A stretch of 64,000 nt of DNA from Hamadaea sp013361475 (GTDB lineage Bacteria; Actinomycetota; Actinomycetes; Mycobacteriales; Micromonosporaceae), in assembly GCF_040654195.1 (NCBI RefSeq), contig NZ_JBFAHM010000015.1, forward strand, positions 62,001-126,000, written 5' to 3'. A program made the translations under genes and the position numbers. This document shows, piece after piece, positions 8,061-15,110 of the stretch; the stretch's first letter is position 1; each line of letters opens with the position of its first letter. The notes under the pieces were generated by a model. It did not search any database, had not been told where the DNA came from, and was given only the letters and a program-made list of their open reading frames with translations.

Positions 8061-8768
8061 TCAGGGCTGCCGGGCGGCGGCCACCTCGGCCCGGGCGGCC
8101 TCGATGAGAGCATGCGCGATCGCGGCCGCCCCGTCGCCGTCCTGTGACTCGATCGCGGCCACGAGCCGGCGGTGGCTGTCGACGACGGCCGGGTCGACCT
8201 GGTCGGGCAGCGTACGCAGGTCTTCCCGGGCGGTCAGGAAGGCGGCGAACGGTTCGGTGAAGTGGCGGAACATCGCATTGCCGGAGGCGGCCAGCAGGGT
8301 CGTGTGGAAGGCGACGTCCGCCGTGGTGAACGCGGTGTGATCGCGGGCCGCTGCGGCGGCTGCCATCGCGTCGCACGCCTGCTGTAACTCGGCCACTTGC
8401 TGGGCGGTGGCGTACGCCGCGCATCGGCGAGCGGCGTGCACCTCGACGGCGGTCCGCAGGTCGCTGAGTTCGTCGAGCTGACGAGAGCCGTCCGGGCCGG
8501 CGACCCGCCAGCGGATGACGTCGCGGTCGAGGAGGTTCCACTGCCGCATCGGCAGGACTCGCGTACCGACTTTGGGTCGCGGCCGGACCATGCCCTTGGC
8601 CTCCAGCGCCCGGAGCGCTTCGCGCACGACCGGGCGGGAGGCGCCGAACCGCTCGGTCAGCTCCTCCGGGACGATGCGCGCGCCGGCGGCCAGTTCGCCG
8701 GAGGCGATCATGCGGCCCAGCCGGTCGACGAGGTAACCGTGCAGGCCGCGAGTGGCGTCCGAGGTCAC
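8061..8768 (-). CDS. GntR/FadR-subfamily regulator of sugar-acid genes
   Basis: About 235 aa from a GTG at 8768 preceded by GGGAGGG. A frame extension to an ATG at 8813 would cover the divergent promoter and lacks a binding site. The N-terminal winged helix (RLGRMIASGELAAGARIVPE, ELTERFGASRPVVREALRAL) is followed by an FCD-type helical ligand domain with the metal/ligand pattern DVAFHTTLLAASGNAMF and VDSHRRLVAAI. FCD regulators often bind sugar acids or other carboxylates. It diverges from the SDR/dehydratase pair, so these are the expected targets. Confidence 0.85.
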   Translation of the reverse strand: MTSDATRGLHGYLVDRLGRMIASGELAAGARIVPEELTERFGASRPVVREALRALEAKGMVRPRPKVGTRVLPMRQWNLLDRDVIRWRVAGPDGSRQLDELSDLRTAVEVHAARRCAAYATAQQVAELQQACDAMAAAAAARDHTAFTTADVAFHTTLLAASGNAMFRHFTEPFAAFLTAREDLRTLPDQVDPAVVDSHRRLVAAIESQDGDGAAAIAHALIEAARAEVAAARQP

Positions 8769-8817
8769 TGTCCCTCCCTTGACGTGGTCGGCCTCAGCTC
8801 GTAGGTTCGGCAATCGC

Positions 8818-8828
8818 CATACAGTATG
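8818..8828. promoter_or_regulatory. candidate GntR operator
   Basis: CATAC-A-GTATG is an 11-bp perfect palindrome midway between the divergent GntR and SDR genes, ending 17 bp before the SDR start. Its ATAC/GTAT half sites and position fit a FadR-type operator. There is no direct evidence of binding. Confidence 0.45.
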
Positions 8829-8845
8829 ACTATTGGAGGAACGCC

Positions 8846-9568
8846 ATGCTCGCGGGGGAGGTCGTCGTCGTGACCGGCGGTGCGCAGGGCATCGGCGCCG
8901 CGATCGCCGCGGCGGCTGAGCGGCACGGCGCGCGCGTGGGGGTCATCGACCTCCACCCCACGACCGATTGGTACGCAGTCCAGGCGGACGTCAGCGACGC
9001 GAAGGCGGTCGACGAAGCCTTCCGGGCTCTGACGGCTGAGCTGGGTCCGGTGACGGTGCTGGTGAACAACGCCGGGCGGAACGCGTACTTCGATCCGGTC
9101 ACGATGACCGAGGATCAGTGGGAGACCGTCTTCGCCGTCGACCTCAAGTCGGCGTGGCTGTGCGCCAAAGCCGTGCTGCCGCCGATGATCGCCGCCCGCA
9201 AGGGCTCCATCGTCAACATCTCGTCGCTGCACTCCTCGCTGACCAGCCGGGGCATGTTCCCGTACGCCGCGGCCAAGTCCGGCCTCGTGGGCTTGACGCG
9301 CAGCCTCGCCCTGGAGGTCGCCGAACACGGCGTACGCGTCAACGCGGTGAGCCCCGGCTATGTGCGTACGCCCCTGGTGCAGGACTTCTTCGACCGCTCG
9401 CCCGATCCGGAGCTGGAGCGCAGGGTCCTGGACGCGCAGCCGCTGGGCCGGATCGGCACCCCCGAGGAGGTCGCCGACGTGGTCTGCTTCCTCGCCTCCC
9501 CGTACGCGTCCTATGTGACCGGAGCGAACTGGGCCGTCGACGGCGGCCTCGGCGCCCGCTTCGCCTGA
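8846..9568 (+). CDS. short-chain dehydrogenase/reductase (probable sugar dehydrogenase)
   Basis: 240 aa classical SDR. The cofactor motif is TGGAQGIG (10-17), with NNAG at 74-77, the catalytic serine in NISS (about 126-127) and YAAAK with Tyr140 and Lys144. ID follows beta-2 (VGVIDLHP), which favours NAD over NADP. TTGGAGGA is properly spaced before the ATG. The gene is 20 bp ahead of a galactonate-dehydratase-like gene and beside a GntR/FCD regulator. A galactose, fucose or similar aldose dehydrogenase feeding that step is therefore plausible, but SDR substrate cannot be read from sequence. Confidence 0.85.
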   Translation: MLAGEVVVVTGGAQGIGAAIAAAAERHGARVGVIDLHPTTDWYAVQADVSDAKAVDEAFRALTAELGPVTVLVNNAGRNAYFDPVTMTEDQWETVFAVDLKSAWLCAKAVLPPMIAARKGSIVNISSLHSSLTSRGMFPYAAAKSGLVGLTRSLALEVAEHGVRVNAVSPGYVRTPLVQDFFDRSPDPELERRVLDAQPLGRIGTPEEVADVVCFLASPYASYVTGANWAVDGGLGARFA

Positions 9569-9588
9569 GCTTTCCCCTCGGAGTAACC

Positions 9589-10734
9589 GTGAAGATCATT
9601 TCGCTGGAGACGTTCCTCGTCGCCCCCCGCTGGCTGTTCTGCCGGATCGAGACAGACACGGGCATCGTCGGCTGGGGCGAGCCGGTCGTCGAGGGCCGGG
9701 CCGCCACCGTCCGAGCGGCGGTGCACGAGTTCGAATCGCTGCTGATCGGCCGGGATCCGCTGCGCATCGAGGACCTGTGGCAGGTCATGACGAAGGGCAC
9801 CTTCTACCGGGGTGGGCCGGTGTTGTCGAGCGCGGTGGCCGGGATCGACCAGGCGCTGTGGGACATCGCGGGGAAGTATCGGAACGCGCCGGTGCACGAG
9901 CTGCTGGGCGGTCCGGTCCGCGACCGGATCCGCATGTACGGCTGGGTCGGCGGCGACTCGCCGTCGGAGGTCACCGACGCCGTCCAGCGGCAGGTCGACG
10001 CCGGACTGACTGCGATCAAGATGAACGTCGCCGGGCAGGTGGCGCCGCTGGCTTCCGCACAGGACGTCGCCGACGCCGTCGCCCGGGCCGAGGCTGCCCG
10101 GGCGGTGCTCGGACCCGACCGCGATCTCGCCATCGACTTCCACGGCCGGGCCACCAAGGCGACCGCGCGGCGACTGATCCAGGCGCTCGAACCGGTGGTG
10201 CCGATGTTCGTCGAGGAGCCGCTGGTCCCCGAACACGGGCACCTGCTCGGCGACTTGTGCCGGTCCACGGCGGTGCCCATCGCGACCGGCGAACGGCTCT
10301 ACTCGCGGACCGACTTCCTCCCCGTGCTGCAGGCCGGCATCGCGGTGGCGCAGCCGGATCTGTCGCACGCCGGGGGCATCTCCGAGTCCCGCCGGATCGC
10401 GACGCTGGCCGAGACGTTCGGCGTACTGGTGGCGCCGCACTGCCCGCTCGGGCCGATCGCGCTGGCCGCCTGCCTTCAAGTCGACCTGGCGACGCCGAAT
10501 TTCCTCATCCAGGAGCAGAGCCTAGGCATCCACTACAACGTCGGCCGGGATCTGCTCGACTACCTGGTCGACCCGGACGTCTTCACTTTCCGGGACGGTC
10601 ACCTGCTGCCGCCGACCGGGCCGGGCCTCGGCATCACGGTGGACGAGGACGCCGTACGCCGGGCGGACGAGATCGGGCACGACTGGCAGTCGCCCGTGTG
10701 GCGGCACGCCGACGGCGCGTACGCCGAGTGGTGA
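9589..10734 (+). CDS. dgoD: D-galactonate dehydratase-like enolase-superfamily enzyme
   Basis: 381 aa from the GTG at 9589 (GGAG 5 bases upstream), the usual DgoD length. Catalytic residues of the D-galactonate dehydratase group are in place: Asp183 and His185 (AIDFHGR), Glu209 (FVEEPL), Glu235 (ATGERLYSR), Asp257 (AQPDLSH) and His284 (APHCPLGP). The enzyme removes water from an aldonate to give a 2-keto-3-deoxy acid in the De Ley-Doudoroff type route. With the SDR upstream this forms the first two oxidative steps; an aldolase and kinase are not in the window. The exact acid-sugar specificity is inferred, since close relatives use other sugar acids. Confidence 0.85.
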   Translation: MKIISLETFLVAPRWLFCRIETDTGIVGWGEPVVEGRAATVRAAVHEFESLLIGRDPLRIEDLWQVMTKGTFYRGGPVLSSAVAGIDQALWDIAGKYRNAPVHELLGGPVRDRIRMYGWVGGDSPSEVTDAVQRQVDAGLTAIKMNVAGQVAPLASAQDVADAVARAEAARAVLGPDRDLAIDFHGRATKATARRLIQALEPVVPMFVEEPLVPEHGHLLGDLCRSTAVPIATGERLYSRTDFLPVLQAGIAVAQPDLSHAGGISESRRIATLAETFGVLVAPHCPLGPIALAACLQVDLATPNFLIQEQSLGIHYNVGRDLLDYLVDPDVFTFRDGHLLPPTGPGLGITVDEDAVRRADEIGHDWQSPVWRHADGAYAEW

Positions 10735-10739
10735 CCACC

Positions 10740-10798
10740 CTGGATCAGGGTTCTCGGTCGAATCATGCGCCATGATTCGACCGAGAACCCTGATCCAG
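10740..10798. repeat. 59-bp dispersed inverted repeat, family 1 copy A
   Basis: Two perfect 28-bp arms (10740-10767 and 10771-10798) flank CGC. The arm begins CTGGATCAGGGTTCTCGG and ends GTCGAATCATG. It starts 5 bp after the dehydratase stop codon, so it may end that transcript. Three further copies are centred near 20104, 30213 and 60841 with the same arm length, so it is a genomic repeat family. Confidence 0.9.
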
Positions 10799-10815
10799 CG
10801 CGAAAAGGCGCCTTG

Positions 10816-10829
10816 TGGGAACGCTCCCA
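10816..10829. promoter_or_regulatory. CebR/CelR-like LacI-family operator
   Basis: TGGGAACGCTCCCA differs at one position from TGGGAGCGCTCCCA, the established actinobacterial CebR/CelR site that is released by cello-oligosaccharides. It lies 116 bp upstream of the CBM2-tagged metallopeptidase start, which would put that gene under cellulose-dependent control. Confidence 0.7.
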
Positions 10830-10944
10830 GAGCTTCTATCATCCACAGTGCTCATTGCGTGTCGTGAGACGCCGGGTATCTCGCCCACGTGTATCACCCG
10901 TTCGCGCGCAGCTTCTGCGCCAGAAACCGCCTCGGGAGTCACAC

Positions 10945-12228
10945 GTGCCCATCACCAGACGGCGCTTCATCGCGCCCACCCTCGTCCTCACGGCCGGCGT
11001 CACCCTGATCGCGTGGGGTCTGACGACGCCGGTCGCGCAGGCCGCCGCCACCGGCTGCCAGGTCACCTACACTGTCCCGTCACAGTGGGCGGGCGGGTTC
11101 ACCGCCAACGTCGAGATCAAGAACCTCGGCGACCCGATCAGCGCCTGGAATCTCAAGTGGACGTTCCCCGCCACCGGGCAGGCCGTCGCCCAGGGCTGGA
11201 ACGCCACGTACGCCCAGACCGGTCTCCAGGTCACGGCAACGAACCTTAGCTACAACGGCGGCGTCGCCACCAATGGAGTCACCGCGATCGGCTTCAACGG
11301 GGCGTGGACGGCAGCCAACCCGATCCCGACCGGCTTCACGCTCAACGGCGTGGCCTGCACCGGCAGCACCACGACCGCCGCACCGACGGCGACGGCGACC
11401 GCGTCGCCCTCGCCCACGAGGACCGTGTCCCCGTCGGCCAGCCCCAGCGCGAGTACGAGCCCGAGTCCCAGCACCACGGTCAGCCCGACGGGCTGGAATC
11501 CGCCGTCGAATCTCGTGCAACCGCTCAACGAGGTCTGGGCGCACTACGAGTCCACCTACAACTCGCTTTACACCTTCCGCAACTACGGCTGGGATCAGGT
11601 CTTCGCCGGGGGCGGGCAGATCAACTACTGCGTACGCTGGGATTCCACCGCGCACGTGACGGCGGCGCTGCGAGACCAGATCCACGCCGCGCTGGCTCGG
11701 CAGTTCAAGAAGTGGATGGACGTCATGGTCGGCCACAACGGCTGGCCGTACGCCACCGTGCCGGTGAAGGTGGTCGGCTGGGCCGTTCGCGACCGCGCCC
11801 AACTGGAGTGGACCGACACGTCGGTCGACATCTACGTCAACAACATCCGCGAGAACGCGCCGCAGTGCTCCGAGCCGTGCGGCCGCTTCTTCCACCAGGA
11901 CGGCAACTATTCGGGCTGCACCGGCGGCGCGTCGCACCACTACGACATGTCGTTGTGGCTGACCGCCGGGATGACCGGGGGCGCCGGCGGCGACTGGGGG
12001 CAGCGGATCGGCAGCGAATACTTCACGGGCAACCTGAACACCGACAACATCCACATCTTGCTGCACGAGATGGGGCACACGTTCGGCCTGGACGACTTCT
12101 ACGACTGGACGCCGACCGGCCAGTGCTGCTTCATCATGAACGCGGGCAGCGCCACCTCCATCACCGAGTTCGACAAGTGGATGTTCCGCGACTGGTGGCG
12201 GCACCTGAAGAGCCGCTACGGCTACTGA
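10945..12228 (+). CDS. secreted CBM2 cellulose-binding protein with snapalysin-like metzincin peptidase domain
   Basis: 427 aa from GTG 10945 (GGGAG upstream). A twin-arginine-type leader (TRRRFIAPTLVL) ends near residue 35. CBM2 spans about 36-140 (GCQVTYTVPSQWAGGFTANV, SAWNLKWTF, with Cys38/Cys138). A Ser/Thr/Pro linker spans 141-183. The C-terminal domain contains HEMGHTFGLDD, with zinc ligands His374, His378 and likely Asp384, catalytic Glu375, and a downstream Met-turn candidate (CFIMNAG, Met398). HExxHxxGxxD plus a Met-turn is the layout of snapalysin-type metzincins. The protein would bind cellulose outside the cell and cleave a protein there. The operator at 10816 suggests induction with cellulases. 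Substrate and true peptidase activity are unproven. Confidence 0.82.
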   Translation: MPITRRRFIAPTLVLTAGVTLIAWGLTTPVAQAAATGCQVTYTVPSQWAGGFTANVEIKNLGDPISAWNLKWTFPATGQAVAQGWNATYAQTGLQVTATNLSYNGGVATNGVTAIGFNGAWTAANPIPTGFTLNGVACTGSTTTAAPTATATASPSPTRTVSPSASPSASTSPSPSTTVSPTGWNPPSNLVQPLNEVWAHYESTYNSLYTFRNYGWDQVFAGGGQINYCVRWDSTAHVTAALRDQIHAALARQFKKWMDVMVGHNGWPYATVPVKVVGWAVRDRAQLEWTDTSVDIYVNNIRENAPQCSEPCGRFFHQDGNYSGCTGGASHHYDMSLWLTAGMTGGAGGDWGQRIGSEYFTGNLNTDNIHILLHEMGHTFGLDDFYDWTPTGQCCFIMNAGSATSITEFDKWMFRDWWRHLKSRYGY

Positions 12229-12237
12229 GTGGCCGAC

Positions 12238-12263
12238 GGCCCGGGTCGGCTGCGACCCGGGCC
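12238..12263 (+). terminator. terminator hairpin after the CBM2-metallopeptidase gene
   Basis: GGCCCGGGTCG-GCTG-CGACCCGGGCC is a perfect 11-bp stem with a 4-nt loop, 9 bp after the stop codon. No T-run follows, as is usual for actinobacterial terminators. Confidence 0.75.
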
Positions 12264-12284
12264 ACGCTCCGGCAAGATGAGGCC

Positions 12285-12686
12285 ATGCGCGGACGTATCC
12301 AGGACGACGGTTCCACCCCACGGGACCAGCGGCACGACTACTGGGGCGTGGTGCTCGACAGCCCGGACGCCAAGGCGCTCGCCCGGTTCTACGCCGACCT
12401 GCTCGGCTGGGAACTCGGCGCCGAGGGCCGGACGATCATCCCGCCCGACAGCGTCGGCTACATCGCCTTCCAGGACTCCCCGGAGTACGTGCGGCCCGCC
12501 TGGCCGCCCGCCGAGGGGCGCCAGCAGCAGATGCTCCACCTGGACTTCGAGGTCGAAGACCTGGCGGCCGCGGTGGGTCACGCCGTCGAGCTCGGCGCGA
12601 CGCCCGCGCATTTCCAGCCTCAGGACGAGGTCCGGGTCATGCTCGACCCGGACGGTCACCCGTTCTGCCTCTATGCCAACGGCTGA
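12285..12686 (+). CDS. VOC (glyoxalase/bleomycin-resistance) superfamily protein
   Basis: 133 aa. It has the paired beta-alpha-beta-beta-beta plan of the VOC fold: YWGVVLDSPDAKALARFYADLLGWEL, then LHLDFEVEDLAAAVGHAVELGA and VMLDPDGHPFCLYA. The His and Glu that often hold metal in glyoxalases are only partly recognisable. Many actinobacterial members have no assigned activity. It stands alone after a terminator and is convergent with the FMN reductase. The two stop codons touch, sharing the sequence TGATCA. Confidence 0.8.
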   Translation: MRGRIQDDGSTPRDQRHDYWGVVLDSPDAKALARFYADLLGWELGAEGRTIIPPDSVGYIAFQDSPEYVRPAWPPAEGRQQQMLHLDFEVEDLAAAVGHAVELGATPAHFQPQDEVRVMLDPDGHPFCLYANG

Positions 12687-13274
12687 TCAGGCTGCGGGAA
12701 CTCCGGCTTCGCGGGGCAGCACCGTGAGCACGCGCATGATGTGCTCGCGAAATTCCGACATGTACGCCGAAAGGAAGCTCGCGGTGCCCGGATCGGTGAC
12801 CGCGCCGTCGCCGGGGAACAGTTCCGGCGTGTATTGGATGTACGCCTCCGGCGCGGTCATCTGCCGGGCGTTGCAGAAGGAGAGCACGCCCCGAAGGCTC
12901 TGCTGAGCCAGCGCCGTCCCGATCTGCCCGATGCTGGCCCCGATGACGGCGGCCGGGATGTGGTCGAACGCGTTCTGACCCCACGGCCGCGACGCCCAGT
13001 CGATCGCGTTCTTCAGCGCCCCGGGGATCGACCGGTTGTACTCCGGAGTCACGAACAGCAGTGCCTGGGACCGGTGGATCGCCTCCTTCAGCTCGACCGC
13101 CTCCGGCGGGTACGCCGTGTCGAAGTCTCGGTTGTACAGCGGCAGGTTCCCGATCGGGATCTCGGTGAACTCGAGGTCGTCCGGCGCGAGCCGGATCAGC
13201 GCCTTGGACAGTTCACGGTTGATCGAGGTCGACGAGAGGCTGCCGACGAAATATCCAACCTTGTACGTGGCCAT
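12687..13274 (-). CDS. NADPH-dependent FMN reductase (flavodoxin-like fold)
   Basis: 195 aa. The FMN phosphate loop GSLSSTSINREL follows the first strand, and the family motif TPEYNRSIPGALKNAIDWASR occupies the middle of the protein. These enzymes reduce FMN, quinones, azo compounds or chromate using NAD(P)H. No partner monooxygenase is adjacent, so a general redox or detoxification role is most likely. The ATG at 13274 is preceded by AAAGGGGG. Confidence 0.88.
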   Translation of the reverse strand: MATYKVGYFVGSLSSTSINRELSKALIRLAPDDLEFTEIPIGNLPLYNRDFDTAYPPEAVELKEAIHRSQALLFVTPEYNRSIPGALKNAIDWASRPWGQNAFDHIPAAVIGASIGQIGTALAQQSLRGVLSFCNARQMTAPEAYIQYTPELFPGDGAVTDPGTASFLSAYMSEFREHIMRVLTVLPREAGVPAA

Positions 13275-13520
13275 GCCCCCTTTCTACCGTGGATGACCTG
13301 CTCAAACGGTAGGTTCGCCAACTCGGGCGACCGTGACACGGGGCCGTGACGGACATCGTCCGGAGAGCGCATCAAGATCGCGATTCGGACATGATCTTCC
13401 ACCCATCGGTTGACCTGGGAAAACGTTCGTCGGTGAGGTATGGCGGCGGCAGCCGATGCCGCCTCCTCGTCGACCTGGTTACGGTGCGCTGGCATTGTCG
13501 ATCACCCTCGGAGAGCATTC

Positions 13521-14537
13521 GTGTCAGCAGGACGTTTCAGCCCCTATATCCGCCGAGTGGGCATTCCGCTCGTCCTCGCGGTCGTCGGGACGGTCACCCT
13601 CGGTGTCGGCGTCTTCGCCGCGACGATCAAGGACGATCACCTCAACACCACCGCCGCCGAATTCAGCGAGCACGCGTGTGACGGCTTCGGCGATCGGACG
13701 TCGTCGCAGGACGGCTGGCACTTCATCGTGCCAGACGGTGGGGAGAAGGCCGAGTTCACGAACCTGACGTTCACCTTCTCGACCGCGGACGGCAACGTCA
13801 CGGGCACGATCGTGAGCAAGGACGCGGCGCACCCGACGGTCGGTGCGGGCTGGAAGGGCTGGCTCGACAAGGCCGGCAACGGTTCCAAGGCGCTGTACAA
13901 GCACGCGTACCTCGTGACGACGGCCGGTTGGCGGCTCACCGCCGCCAGTGCGGACATCGTGCCGAGTGACGTCCAGACGTTCAACCTGAGCCACACCTGC
14001 CCCGGTACGCCGGTCACGCCGTCGCCGAGCGCCTCGCCGTCGGTGTCGCCGAGCGCGTCGACGAGCCCGTCGCCGGAGGTGTCGGAGTCGCCGAGCGCGT
14101 CCACCAGCCCGTCGCCGGAGGTGTCGGAGAGCCCGAGCGCGTCGACGAGCCCGTCGCCGGAGGTGTCGGAGAGCCCGAGCGCCTCGACCAGCCCGTCGCC
14201 CGAGGTGTCCGAGTCGCCGAGCGTGAGCCCGTCGCCGGAGGTGTCCGAGAGCCCGTCGGCGTCGGAGAGCCCGAGCACCAGCCCGTCGCCGGAGGCGTCG
14301 GAGAGCCCGAGCACCAGCCCGTCGCCGGAGACCTCGCAGAGCCCGTCGACCAGCCCGTCGCCGGAGGCGTCCGAGAGCACCAGCCCGACCGCGTCGCCCT
14401 CGCCGACGACGATCGAGATGCTGCCCACCACCGGTAGCTCGTTCGGCTCGATCCTCATCGTCGCCGGTTCGCTGCTGCTGCTGGGCGGCGGCCTGATGAT
14501 GGTCGCGACCCGCCGCCGGCTGGTCGAAATCGAGTAA
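13521..14537 (+). CDS. LPTTG-anchored surface protein with Ser/Pro/Glu repeat stalk
   Basis: 338 aa from GTG 13521 (GGAG upstream). A signal-anchor-like helix (VGIPLVLAVVGTVTLGVGVFAA) leads to an extracellular domain of about 140 residues with two cysteines (ACDGFGD, HTCPG). A stalk of 14-residue repeats SPSPEVSESPSAST follows. The C-terminus has LPTTG, a hydrophobic helix and a RRR tail, which is a complete sortase sorting signal. It should be covalently linked to peptidoglycan, with the globular domain held away from the wall. The ligand is unknown, and no sortase gene is nearby. Confidence 0.85.
   Translation: MSAGRFSPYIRRVGIPLVLAVVGTVTLGVGVFAATIKDDHLNTTAAEFSEHACDGFGDRTSSQDGWHFIVPDGGEKAEFTNLTFTFSTADGNVTGTIVSKDAAHPTVGAGWKGWLDKAGNGSKALYKHAYLVTTAGWRLTAASADIVPSDVQTFNLSHTCPGTPVTPSPSASPSVSPSASTSPSPEVSESPSASTSPSPEVSESPSASTSPSPEVSESPSASTSPSPEVSESPSVSPSPEVSESPSASESPSTSPSPEASESPSTSPSPETSQSPSTSPSPEASESTSPTASPSPTTIEMLPTTGSSFGSILIVAGSLLLLGGGLMMVATRRRLVEIE
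14046..14384 (+). repeat. 42-bp coding tandem repeat (stalk of surface protein)
   Basis: Four nearly identical 42-bp units start at 14046, 14088, 14130 and 14172, followed by shortened, mixed units. Each encodes SPSPEVSESPSAST or a permutation. Near-identity at third codon positions points to recent duplication or ongoing homogenisation, so stalk length probably varies between strains. Confidence 0.85.
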
Positions 14538-14553
14538 GCCTCGCTGAATCACC

Positions 14554-14587
14554 AGAGGCGCCGGACGGCAATCCGTCCGGCGCCTCT
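14554..14587 (+). terminator. strong terminator hairpin after the surface protein gene
   Basis: A 15-bp perfect stem (AGAGGCGCCGGACGG with its complement) encloses the loop CAAT. It lies 16 bp after the stop codon and ends only 7 bp before the GNAT start, so the GNAT transcript must begin inside or right after it. Confidence 0.85.
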
Positions 14588-14594
14588 GCCTATC

Positions 14595-15068
14595 ATGATC
14601 GACATGTCGTTCCCGGTCGCCGTCCGCCCCGCCGAAGCCGCCGACGAGCCGCGCTGGCGGGAGCTGTGGGACGCCTACACCCGGTTCTACGAGCGGGAAC
14701 CAGTCGAGGCGATCACCCGCCAGACCTGGTCGCGCATCCTCGACCCGGCCGGATCGGTGTCCGCGATCGTCGCCGAGCGGCCGGGCGAGGGCGTCATCGG
14801 CATCGCGAACTACCTGCTGCAGGACAGCACCTCGGCGTTGGCGCCCGGCTGCTACCTGCAGGACCTCTTTGTCGATCCGGCCGTCCGCGGCGGCGGTGTC
14901 GGCCGGGCTCTCATCGACTGGCTGTGGCAGGAGACCCGCGTACGCGGCTGGTCGTCGCTGTCCTGGCAGACCCGCGAGACCAACTATCGGGCCCGGATGC
15001 TCTACGACAGCTACACCCAGCACAGCGGATTCCTGCGGTATGTCCTGCGCAATCCGCGTACGAAATGA
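14595..15068 (+). CDS. GNAT-family N-acetyltransferase
   Basis: 157 aa (154 if the in-frame ATG at 14604 is used). The acetyl-CoA pyrophosphate loop is LFVDPAVRGGGVGRALIDWL, carrying the R/Q-x-x-G-x-G/A signature. The N-terminal VRPAEAADEPRWRELWDAY is the usual GNAT first strand and helix. The acceptor substrate is unknown. No clear Shine-Dalgarno precedes either ATG and a terminator stem ends at 14587, so the mRNA may be leaderless. Confidence 0.82.
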   Translation: MIDMSFPVAVRPAEAADEPRWRELWDAYTRFYEREPVEAITRQTWSRILDPAGSVSAIVAERPGEGVIGIANYLLQDSTSALAPGCYLQDLFVDPAVRGGGVGRALIDWLWQETRVRGWSSLSWQTRETNYRARMLYDSYTQHSGFLRYVLRNPRTK

Positions 15069-15101
15069 GTCCAGGCCGACCCGTGCGGGCCGGCCTGGAC
15101 T
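15068..15101. terminator. bidirectional terminator between GNAT and katG
   Basis: AGTCCAGGCCG and CGGCCTGGACT form an 11-bp stem around a GC-rich 12-nt loop that can pair further. It begins at the last base of the GNAT stop codon and ends 10 bp before the katG stop on the other strand. Confidence 0.75.
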
Positions 15102-15110
15102 CGGGGTTTG

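Noticed and set aside
14046..14384. CRISPR-like array
   Set aside because: Units are contiguous, in frame and encode a Ser/Pro stalk, with no spacers.
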